From positions 4,278,001 to 4,342,000 of the forward strand of contig CAUJLY010000006.1 of the NCBI GenBank assembly GCA_963281155.1: 64,000 nucleotides of DNA. The letters are read 5' to 3'. The notes beneath the pieces are model-generated. The model ran no database searches. It was not told the DNA's origin and saw only the letters and a program-made list of their open reading frames with translations. Each line of letters begins with the position of its first letter. The first letter of the stretch is position 1. Below, one piece after another: positions 41,101-50,322 of the stretch. Made by a program: the position numbers and the translations under genes. Origin of the DNA: Rhabditophanes sp. KR3021 (lineage: Eukaryota > Nematoda > Chromadorea > Rhabditida > Alloionematidae).

Positions 41101-42056
41101 AAGTATTTGTCGGATACGCTCCTGTTACTGATCATCTCGGAGGTGCCACCCAAGATGATGGAGATTTCGCCCCTGTTATGAATGTCGGAGTCAGCAATGT
41201 TATTATGCTTCATGCCAATAATCTTGCCAATGGATTCATTTATTTCATTCAGCTTTACAGTGACCGTGGAATGTTCTTCACTTCTGATGTTGCCTCAAGA
41301 ACTTCTTGCTCATATGAGTATTACACTACTGAGACATTTACTTGTCAATTTGAAAACTTTGAAGGAGCCATTTATGGTATTGACAATATGGGAAACAACT
41401 TCAGAAGAGTTTTCTCAGGAAGTTGCTTGAATCAACTTCCAGCCTTACCACCACCACCGGCCAGATGTGATTTATCTTCCTTGATGAGAGATTATTATTT
41501 CATGATTGATAATTCACTTAACACCAATTTGATTAATTTGAGATCTATTGCTATTGCTGCAATGGGATCATTCTTCAATGGAAACACAAATAATACCAGA
41601 GTTGCCGGAACATCAGTTGCCAATGCTGCTCTTAGCAAATTTACATTATTGGACAGTGAATCACCAGCCATTGTAGGAGACTTGTTCCTTAAATTGACTC
41701 AAGGAAATACTCCAAATCAAAATATGTTCGATGCTTTCACTTACGCTGTAACAGAAGCACAAAATGCACAAGGAGGTTATAGAACTGATCCAAATGTCAG
41801 ACATACCATGGTTTACATTACCTCAAACACCAACTTTATGAACAACGGAGATTTCCAAGGACTCCTGTCAACAATCAAGAAATCTGGACAATGGGGTTTG
41901 TTAGTAGTTGGAGTAAATGTCGCCGTAACTCCCCAATTGGAAGCCTTAACAAGTCCAAAATGTCGTTACATATCAAATGATGCTAATTATCAAACTAATG
42001 CCGTCAATTTCATTCAAGGTCATGCATGTAGAAGATTCGCTAGCTGTGCTGAATAA
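35130..42056 (+). CDS. IRG-7-like secreted EGF/vWA/C-type-lectin protein
   Basis: Large secreted mosaic protein resembling C. elegans IRG-7, an intestinal protein linked to innate immunity and reproductive signalling. Exons 35130-38952, 39396-39857, 39907-39922 (16 nt) and 40007-42056 give 2116 residues. Order: signal peptide (1-19), a partial EGF (CSVGWTGAFC), EGF pair (about 305-360), vWA-like domain, EGF pair (about 791-850), vWA-like domain, C-type lectin domain (about 1126-1255, with WLGL and CAVLK), EGF pair (about 1429-1490), and two more vWA-like domains to the end. The EGFs have CxNGG and CxCxxxxxGxxC. The vWA cores start KTLxxVV, but the usual DxSxS metal site is altered in the first three. 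Three EGF-vWA units suggest internal duplication. The paralogue is not certain. Confidence 0.82.
38962..39078 (+). repeat. 39-bp tandem triplication in intron 1
   Basis: Three head-to-tail imperfect units: 38962-39000, 39001-39039 and 39040-39078. All share ACATAAG followed by T/G-TGA. They lie right after the donor site of the IRG-7-like first intron. Differences between units are a few substitutions each, with no length change. Confidence 0.9.
39073..39318 (-). pseudogene. Antisense coding-like fragment in intron 1
   Basis: Read on the minus strand, one frame runs about 80 codons with a single internal TAA and then ends in TAG next to the 39-bp repeats. It includes THRREDGAKRRRIVPKIK before the TAA. 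LEYIVTTGYFGKLVKNIG and KLVEKMFALKDVISIKF come after it. Base composition is coding-like and much richer in GC than the rest of the intron. I do not recognise the family. It may be the 3' end of a gene copy that landed here, or a small nested gene. Confidence 0.45.
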
Positions 42057-42476
42057 GTAGATATTTTTGTTTAATAAATGTAACAATTTAAAAATAAAAT
42101 AATTATTGTCACTTTATAAGAAGTGTTTCAAATTTATCCTCTACTTAATATATCATGAATTTTTATATTGAGTAAAATATAAAAGTTACTGGCGCCAAGG
42201 GCAATGATTTTAGGACTTTTATTGGATAATAAATAAACTAAAATATACAAGTTAAATGATTAGTAGATAAAGTAATTACTTACCCTCAGTCCGTCGAGGT
42301 TGGAAATGACGTAACTGAGGATGAGGCTTGAATCCTGGATATCCCTTCACAATTATACCGATAATACAGTTAATCTAACAAATGCACGTAGGTGTATGTT
42401 TAGTCGACTGCTGCAATGTCTTACTTCCGATTTTTGCAACGTCGAGTATGAAAGGCTTACCGAAATAGACAAAGAC
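42057..42476. promoter_or_regulatory. Upstream region of the SL RNA gene
   Basis: After the IRG-7-like stop come AATAAAAT signals (about 42092) and then AT-rich DNA. A GC-richer patch (about 42280-42350) contains an inverted repeat, CCTCAGT (42284-42290) and ACTGAGG (42314-42320). A second GC-richer patch lies at about 42400-42470. snRNA-type promoters in nematodes sit within 100 bp of the start, so the second patch is the better candidate for the proximal element. I cannot assign it by motif. Confidence 0.35.
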
Positions 42477-42576
42477 GGTTTAAAAAACCCAGTTTGAGGT
42501 TAGTATGCATTCAAGATTCTATATGAATTGTGTTAGCAAATTTTGGAATGAAACTTGGAAAGGCTTCTAATAAATT
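42477..42576 (+). ncRNA. Spliced-leader (SL) RNA gene
   Basis: The first 22 nt (42477-42498) begin GGTTTAAAAAACCC and end CAGTTTGAG, followed at once by the donor GT (42499). C. elegans SL1 and SL2 are also 22 nt, start GGTTT, contain ACCCA and end just before a GT. A stem follows (ATTCA with TGAAT, about 42508-42528), then the Sm-binding site AATTTTGG (42539-42546), then a 3' hairpin (GAA.CTT with AAG..TTC, about 42550-42567). Total length is about 100 nt, the normal SL RNA size. The leader shares features with both SL1 and SL2. The gene is not embedded in a 5S rDNA unit. It lies 420 bp after the IRG-7-like gene, on the same strand. Confidence 0.85.
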
Positions 42577-42601
42577 AAAAAAGACTATAATATTAGATTT
42601 A

Positions 42602-42707
42602 ATCATTTTAAAAAATGACTGTTGTATAATACCAAATGCGTTCAGGATTATGAATGAATTGTGTTAGCAAATTTTGGAATGAGATTTTAAAAGGTCTTTA
42701 ATAAATA
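42602..42707 (+). ncRNA. Diverged second SL RNA copy or relic
   Basis: Shares the SL RNA body with the upstream copy at a 131-bp offset: TTCA..TGAA stem, GAATTGTGTTAGC and the Sm site AATTTTGG (42670-42677). The leader region differs. It reads CATTTTAAAAAATG and then ACTGTT before a GT at 42624, lacks the initial GG and is followed by a few extra bases. It may be a variant leader gene or a pseudogene. Confidence 0.55.
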
Positions 42708-45390
42708 AATGATCTCAATAATAGTATTAACTCAACAAATTACAGCAATCATTTTTAATAAATAAATTAAACAAAAAGGTTCACTTTACCGGTTCCTTGC
42801 GTAGAAACTGTTATATTCAAACTGATTGAACTTCTGAAAGATAAATTTCAATATACATTTTGTGGCTTTTTTGACAACTTTTCTGTTCCATTTTAAATCA
42901 ATATTCTTGTAGATATTTATATGAGATTCAACTTTAACCGGATTTTTAATATTTGTGATGGCATAATCATAAAAATAGAAATGCATCCGAAATCTTTGAT
43001 AAAACAACCTTAATTTTTATCATTGAATGATTTAATAAATACAACTTAGTTGTTCACTGAGTGTCTAAATTATCATTGAATTAATGCTAATGAACAAAAC
43101 ATCTCGCGGATGGATACATTTTAAATTGCTTTAATGGTTTAATAAATTTATCTTAATAACTAACAATCAAGAATATGAATCACTATAATTTTCAATGTCT
43201 TTTGGTTATTCTCATGACTATTATTTTGATGATACATTTTTCTTCTGCTATAAACAGAATGTTAAAATGGCATGCACATTGTTATGATTCAGGAGAAATA
43301 AATTCAAACCCCGAAGATGACATTCAATATAAAAGCAAAAAAAGCTTTGTTTAAGACTATGCATTTTGAGACATCACAAGAAGCAGAAAAAACTTCTATG
43401 ATTATGTGAAAATCGGATTCGTTCTTTAAATACATATTTATGATGTTTTATTTTTGCATTAATCATTGTATGTTGTAATTGTGGCATCAAATAAACTAGA
43501 CTCTGTTGAGTAATGTTAGATCCAATATATAGTCATATTTTCTGTTTTTAAATGGTTTTATTGTCTTGTATTCTGATTTATGAGAAGACTAATTAAAATT
43601 GATATTTGAATTCAATCATTGTGCAAAAAGGTGTTTATGCAAGCTAGATTCAAAGAAACAAATGCCTAAACGATATATTTTGATAATTATGCCAAATTAC
43701 AGAATCTTAGCCCACAACTTTAAGACTTAATAATGTTAGTTGATGGAAACCATTTTTCGCTAGAACCGCGTGGAAAATAGTGTCTATGTAGATAACTTTT
43801 GTTTAGCCTTCATTTAAACTAAGTCGAAGCTCCGAAGATCTCTTGAAAGTATTCCAAATGGTTCATTCAACTGGGACTTCATTACACAATCATGCTTACA
43901 TTCTAAACAATGATAATACTTAATACATTATGTCTGTTACTGATGATGCCTTTATGATTGCGAATCAAAGCTGTAATATAGTTTCGATTGCTAATCCCAG
44001 CTACTTAATAATGCTAATGGCAATTAAATGCATGCTATCTATTGATCCTATTAAGTCTCAACATAATTTTTAGGTTAATCACTATCCATATGGATAAATC
44101 AAGGTCTAGTACAGGCAAGTTGATAGTACGTAATGAGCTGAAGGCATTTAACAAAGAATCAATTTAAAGACATCCAAAGATGGTTCGAACGATAGAAGGA
44201 ATACTTTAATTTCATCAAATGAAATTAGTTAGTTGTAAAGAAGCTTCTTATTCCCAAATGATAGGGGTTGGGATCAGTCCGATGCACTATGAAGATTATA
44301 AAATGTCTTAAATTGTTGATGTGTAATTTACATTTATAGAATTATTTAACCATATTAAAATGGCTTTGAGTATTCTTATACGTTTCTGTCGAGTAGTTAT
44401 TACATTACTGTTTAAATGAATACCAAAAAGAATTCTTTTCAAGCATTCTGAAATGTATGATCATGTACTAGAAGTGATTTAATGCAATGAAGTGTTTCTT
44501 TCAAGTATCATAAGGTATTTGATGCATTTTTTGAACCGTTCAATTTATTATCAGCTGTCGCAACTGAAAAATGAGTAAAAAATGCTTTAATGATTATGAT
44601 AATGCTTAATCGGGGTAATTATTATGTGCAAAGATATTTATGATACTCAATTATGCTTGTTTATTATTAATTATTTCAAAAATAGTATTCGTTGCAACTA
44701 TAATATACAGTTTGTTCCACACACGCTCTTGTTTCACAGACATGCTTATAATTGAAGGATATTCAATTTTTGTTATTAAATAAAGCCTTTAATATTAAAG
44801 CTTTCATTCAATAAATAACGTTGCAAGAATTGACATAAATACATATTTTGATCAAAATGTTCACTTTAAATCTACCGACAATTTGCTTTAACGAAATTAT
44901 TGGGTCTAAACATATACTTTATAACTTATGTAAATTCTTCAACTTTGTCTATTTATCCTTCTAGCAATCAAAGATTGTTCCTTCAATAGTATAAAATTAA
45001 AATATTTATTAACATTTTATCTGATTATATTTTTAATTTATCTTTTTATAATTTAATCTAAATGATACTAGGAAGAATGTAATCACAATTATAAAATATT
45101 CTTAAATAATATTGAAAATATTACATATGTTTTACATTTTAAATAGAAACTTTTTGAAAAATATATTGCACAAACCAAATCTAATTATTTTATATAGTAT
45201 GTTATATCGTTCAAATGATCTCTAAGGAAGATAAACTTTATATCAAGGAGAAATATTAATTTGGTATAACAAAACATAGTATTTTGTCAGAAACATAATT
45301 TTGCTTTTAAAACTATATTTGCGTTTCTAACGATATAAATGAAAGTTTATTCGAAATTAATTTTGCGAAAGAATGAATTTATTTACTAAT
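42708..45390. other. Intergenic region, no gene seen
   Basis: About 2.7 kb of AT-rich DNA between the SL RNA copies and the 3' end of troponin T. No further Sm-site-bearing SL copies, coding exons or tRNAs recognised. Confidence 0.5.
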
Positions 45391-48300
45391 CTATTCTTCT
45401 TCCTCTTCGTCTTCCTCCTCTTCGTATTCATATTCTCCATTGGCTTCGGCTTGTGCTTCTTCCTCAGTTTGGTCTTTCTTTATTTTCATCTCGAGAATGA
45501 CTGGTGGTGGTGGAACATTTGGGAAACATGGGAAAGCATATTTCTAAAAGTAATGAATATTATCGTTCATTCTAAATTGAGTAACTTACATTCTCGTACA
45601 TAGATCTCTTTTCCTTGAAACTTCTTCTGTCAGTTTGTCTATCATATTTAGAGGAGATACAAACCTTTGGTGGATGTCTACCTCCAGCATCTGATGGATC
45701 AACTCCCTTCTTGAGGGCAGAGTTTCTAGCAACTTGACGGGATCTTTCGTTCAACTCCTTAAGATCGTATACTTGTCTTTCATGTCTCTTTTCAAGATCA
45801 TATTTTTCGATTTCAAGCTTACAAATTCTTTGATGAAGGAACTTGATCTTTTCCTTCATTTCAGTAGGAAGTCCATGCCCTTGCTCAAGAGCCTTAACGA
45901 TTCCAGCCAAATGGTATCTTTTAGCTTCCTCTTGTTGTTCCTTTGTCATTCCCATTTCCTGTTTGGCTTGGACAATATTTCCGAACTTGTCGGCATTTTT
46001 GTCTTTCTTTTCAGGAATCACGAAGTTTCTACCACCTCCAGCAGTAGCTGTAGCAGCGAAAGAACCTCCCATCATTTCGGTACGTCGTTTGGCTTCATCC
46101 AACTTCTTTTGTTTTATCAGCCTCCATACGGGCTTTTCTTTCATCCTAAAATATTTTAAACGCTATAACCATTCCTAATTGGCCGTACTTACTTCTTCAG
46201 CCTTTCTTTTTTCTTCAGAAAGGCGAAGTTTTTCAGCAGCGTCTCTCTCTTCAGTTTCACGTTCAAGACGTCTTCTTTCTTGTTTCTCTTTAAGAATTTT
46301 CAATTCTTCTTCTTCGCGTTCACGCTCAATTCTTCTAGCTTCTTCATATTCTTGCAACTTTTGTTGTTCCTCATCTTCGTGACGACGCTTGGCAGCCATC
46401 ATTGCCTTTTCTCCTTCAGAAATATTGACATCCTCAACTTCAAAATCTTTTACATTTTTGCGGACTCTGAAACATTTGTGTCATTAGTAAGGAGATCCAT
46501 ATTTTGTTAGTGATTTGGTTATTTATTATGTTTTGTAAAAGCAGTTATGTGATTGTGTGATCATTTTTGAGGATGATCCATTAGTGTAATGATTATTGTG
46601 CACAATATATTGTACATCATTTGTTTATATTTTTTAGATAAAACTGTTTGAATGCTTGTTATCATAAATTTCTCCAACAAATAAAATTGAATGGAAAAAT
46701 TAATGGAATTAAAGGTATTGTTTATACAAATAGGTTATATTAATTGAATGAACATTCAGTAGATTGTGGTGTGTAGTTTGGTTTAAAAACTAAATCTCTG
46801 AGTATGTCTATTTAAATTAAAATACCTATTTATTTGTTATGATTAGTATTTATTGTGTTAAGGTCGTCGGTAAAGCCTTTTGGTTCCAAACAATTAAGAC
46901 ACTTACTTTTGTGATGTTCTGCAAGGTACAAACAATGCATAAAAAGACAGTTATCAAAAGTACAAAAGTGCTTTGTGCCATTACATAAGTGACAAATAAG
47001 TGTGAAAAATTAAATTTTTTACGTATATGCTAGGCAGATCTTTTTGTGCTTCCAAACTTATTTATAACTTTGATAAAGCAAGTCCGGGTGCCACCGTACG
47101 GATTTTTGATGTTGGCAACGTCAAACAATAGTATAAAATAAAACTTACTTTGACTCTTCGTCTTCCTGTTCATCGTGGACGGCTTCTTCTTCAGCTTCTT
47201 CCTCAACTTCTTCAGCTTCTACTTCTTCTTCTTCCTCACATTCCTCTTCTCCGCTGCTAAAATAGATTTGAGAAATTTGTTTATATCAATTTTGGATTAT
47301 TGTGTTTAAGATGAAATAATAGTTACCATACTGAATTAATTCTGTGGTTGGTTTTGGGTTGAAGAAAATGAAAGGAAGGATTTCACACAAAAGATAATAA
47401 AAATAATAAATTGAAAGAGGTAAGTTATTCAAACAAAATATTGTGTTTTGATAGGGCGTATGTTAGTATTTAGCATATATTTGTGTAATAATTATATTTA
47501 TATCTCGCTTCTATTTTAAGTATAATATTTAAGTTGATTTACATTGTTTTTGTGAACACCAAGTACGAGATCCATTTAATCTAAGTAACAGACCCAACGC
47601 TGGCATAAGAAAAATATGTATGCAATAATACAATAATTGGTTTATAGGTCATGTTAACCTCCACTTTGGAACGAAGCAATCTTTTGTCGTTATTGGACTT
47701 AGCGGGTGTGTTGCGTTCAGAAGTCTATCCTTAGCTTTTCGAAGAAAAACGCCAAAATCATGTAAGCTATGGGAATAAACATTTCTAATGGTTCCACATT
47801 CGCTTGAACTTCTTAAGAATGTATTTTTGTTACTAACATCTTCTCTTACTTCCCTTCGTCCGACCAAACGAGCGTCAAAACTTTTTTGCTGTTGAAGAAC
47901 TGGTTTAGGAATTACCTTATCTTCAGACCTTGAAATACGCTCAGGACTTTTATACTTAATAAATCTAGGTAAAGTTGAGGTTACGAATGCAGGTTTTGAA
48001 ACAATTTCGACCTTTTTAGGCATTAAGCAAGGAACCTTATGATTAACTGTTGCAGGTTTAATTATATTTCGCGTACTGCAATATCTTTCAATCAAAATAC
48101 CATCAAGAATATTCTGCTTACTAAGTATGCCTTCCCTTTCTTCATTTGTTATATTTTGCCTTTTGATGACATGGCTGGACTTTGATTTAATGACATTATT
48201 TTTGCGTACTAATGGACATGGCTTCAGTTCAGGAATTTTAAAAGAACAATTGCCATCTTCTTCGTTAAATTTAATATTCTCATTAAATTTGATCTTCCTC

Positions 48301-50322
48301 AAAGTATTTCTTGCCATTAAATAATTCAAATTCAACTCTCTATCGACCAAGCCATTAGATTTAGTCAAATTTAAGACGAATTTATTATTTTGAGAGTCTT
48401 TTCTGTTTTTATTGTTGTCATTCGCCAACAACGTGTTTGTAGTATCCTTAAGAAAGACGGCAGGAACTTTCAGGTTGTAGTTAGGTTGGAGAGCTTCAAG
48501 TTTCTTGCTTTTGTCATAATCCACATCAACAGACATAGATGTGTAAAGCTTTCGTCTTTGATCCCGTATCTTGATAGTTTTAGCGACATAAGCTCTTTGA
48601 ATTGTTTGCTTGTGTACGTAAGAGCAAGTCATTACTTGAGGAGCTCTTTCAGTTAATCTTAGGTGAATTCTCATATTTTCAGGAGGAGGAACTGTCGGTA
48701 CTTGAATATTAACACGATCAGAGTAAAAGCTGAGATGTTGCACTGATATTTCAGCTCTTGATCTATTTATTCTCCTAACTGTCTCATTACGTTCTGACAA
48801 TTTTAACGGTTGAGCAATAAAGTCTATTGACTCTTCTTCAAGAACTTGTTTTAACTTGATTCTTTGCTTGACGGCGGCCTTTTCAAAATTAGTAACGATA
48901 ACATCACAAAAACCAAACTTGTAATTATTCTTATTTTTTAAGGATACATTCTTTGTAATTAGGTTGAATGATGTTGAAGAGCGATTACTTAATGGATAAT
49001 ACACAAAACAACTTTCACAATTTATCTTTGAGTTAGTAAAAATCAACTCCTTTTCTGGAACATGAATTTCCGAAATAATTTCAATAGAATCTTCATCAAT
49101 AGAATCACCTTCACATTCTGAAGATTGCTGAGAATCGACAGTTGTATTTTCGGACTCAAAAAGATCCTCTACAATTGGACTTGATTCTTTACTACTCGAA
49201 GTACCAGAGCCCGAGACGCAATCTGAATCTGTGCTTGGAGTTGAATCTTGCCACTTCCTTACAAATGCAAAGTTAGTAGTAGATTTTTTTGGTGTGTATT
49301 TGTACGGTTCCCGTTTTTCCATTGGTTTGAATACAATGTTCTCATTTTCAGCGGCAATGCCTCGTCCGCGTAGTAAATCGTCAACAGTGGAATGTGCATT
49401 AAGCAGCCTTTTTATAAATTCTAACTGTGCGGCTGTAGGATCTTCATCTTTGTTGATTTTAACATTGTTATTATTATTTGCCCCATAAGAAATAGATGTT
49501 GATGTAAAGGTTGCAGAAGATGATATTGGTTTATTATAATTAGCTCGAAAGTTATAATCACTCTGTTTTGGATCTGGAGGTAGCTGCCGACGATTGGGGG
49601 TGATAAAGGATGATGGTCTTGTACTATTAAAATCAGTTGTTGTTTTGATTGGGGAAGATCTTCGATATTCTCGACTTATTGTGGGGCCATTATTAATACT
49701 ATTATTTAGTCGTTTCGAATAAACTGCTGAAGAAGAATATGAGGGCGATAGCCGTGTTGCCTGAGAATAATCAACATCAAATGCTGAATATGATGTTTTT
49801 CTGTATGTCATTGTCAAAGATAGTGATTGTTGTAAAATTGGAATACCAGGTTTGAATTAGTTGATATCGGAGAATAGGATGTGTATATGCCTTACTTGAT
49901 CCTACGAGAGTTGAAATTCATTCGATACGGAAAAAGCAAATAATATTGCCGTAGGTTGTTTGTGAGAGAGTAGATTAGTTTAATATTAAATCTAATATAA
50001 AGCTCTATCTATGGCAAGGTAAATCACACACAACAGACTCCACTGGATATTAGATGATACAAATAATTATCAAACCCGCTATTATCAGTAAGCAAAAAGA
50101 TGCAAAATACTTATTAAGCTCAATTAAATAGCACGATGTTTGAAAATATATCAACAGTTGTTCGTTATTTTTTTAAGAGGATGGGAATAAAGGTCAAAAA
50201 TAAATAAAAAACTGAAGGTTGAGATTTGATTAGTTATTATGAATGGTTAATTTTCGTGTTGTGAGATTAACAAAAAATGATAGAATTCACTCGACTTACT
50301 ATTGTTCCTCTTCGTCAGACAT
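45391..50322 (-). CDS. Troponin T (frameshifted in this sequence)
   Basis: Tropomyosin-anchoring subunit of the thin-filament troponin complex. Exons 50322-50300, 47256-47149, 46466-46193, 46145-45590 and 45543-45391 would give 370 residues. MSDEEEQY opens an acidic N-terminus; then come VRKNVKDFEVED, a long charged helix (MMAAKRRHEDEEQQ), the conserved DERKARMEADK segment leading to KKLDEAKRRTEM, the TnT coiled-coil region ending in LNERSRQVARNSALKKGVDPSDAGG, and a Glu-rich tail typical of nematode TnT. The fourth exon carries one extra base in an A4 run (T4 at 46112-46115 on plus) between MEADK and KKLDEAK, so the frame is broken as written. Intron 1 spans 3.04 kb and holds another ORF. Muscle expression is inferred from the family. 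The paralogue (MUP-2 or TNT-2/3/4) is unresolved. Confidence 0.85.
47649..49811 (-). CDS. Nested 720-residue disordered protein, unknown
   Basis: Not recognised. A single uninterrupted 720-codon ORF lies inside troponin T intron 1, on the same strand. I start at the ATG at 49811; the frame opens two codons earlier at a TTG. The protein is rich in Ser, Thr, Asn, Lys and Arg, with low-complexity patches (GANNNNN, SSSATFTSTS) and Tyr/Arg-rich N-terminal repeats. It looks largely disordered. A helical element (TAAQLEFIKRLLNAHSTVDD, about 130-150) and a C-terminal LHDFGVFLRKAKDRLLNAT are the most ordered-looking parts. No signal peptide, membrane segment or catalytic motif is visible. A length this great is very unlikely by chance here, so I regard it as a real gene. 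Confidence 0.75.
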   Translation of the reverse strand: MTYRKTSYSAFDVDYSQATRLSPSYSSSAVYSKRLNNSINNGPTISREYRRSSPIKTTTDFNSTRPSSFITPNRRQLPPDPKQSDYNFRANYNKPISSSATFTSTSISYGANNNNNVKINKDEDPTAAQLEFIKRLLNAHSTVDDLLRGRGIAAENENIVFKPMEKREPYKYTPKKSTTNFAFVRKWQDSTPSTDSDCVSGSGTSSSKESSPIVEDLFESENTTVDSQQSSECEGDSIDEDSIEIISEIHVPEKELIFTNSKINCESCFVYYPLSNRSSTSFNLITKNVSLKNKNNYKFGFCDVIVTNFEKAAVKQRIKLKQVLEEESIDFIAQPLKLSERNETVRRINRSRAEISVQHLSFYSDRVNIQVPTVPPPENMRIHLRLTERAPQVMTCSYVHKQTIQRAYVAKTIKIRDQRRKLYTSMSVDVDYDKSKKLEALQPNYNLKVPAVFLKDTTNTLLANDNNKNRKDSQNNKFVLNLTKSNGLVDRELNLNYLMARNTLRKIKFNENIKFNEEDGNCSFKIPELKPCPLVRKNNVIKSKSSHVIKRQNITNEEREGILSKQNILDGILIERYCSTRNIIKPATVNHKVPCLMPKKVEIVSKPAFVTSTLPRFIKYKSPERISRSEDKVIPKPVLQQQKSFDARLVGRREVREDVSNKNTFLRSSSECGTIRNVYSHSLHDFGVFLRKAKDRLLNATHPLSPITTKDCFVPKWRLT

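Noticed and set aside
42279..42350. Possible U1 snRNA (ACTTACC near a stem)
   Set aside because: No Sm site downstream and no match to the U1 stem-loop sequences; kept only as an unexplained GC-rich patch.
44171..44190. tRNA B-box-like GGTTCGAAC
   Set aside because: No matching A box or cloverleaf around it on either strand.
45734..46178. Plus-strand ORFs of 111-141 codons
   Set aside because: Antisense to troponin T exons, rich in Phe/Ser because they mirror Glu/Lys codons.
46780..46802. SL-like string GGTTTAAAAACTAAA...CTGAG
   Set aside because: Starts like the SL leader but has no CCCAGTT core, no good donor and no Sm site within 100 nt; it lies in a troponin T intron.
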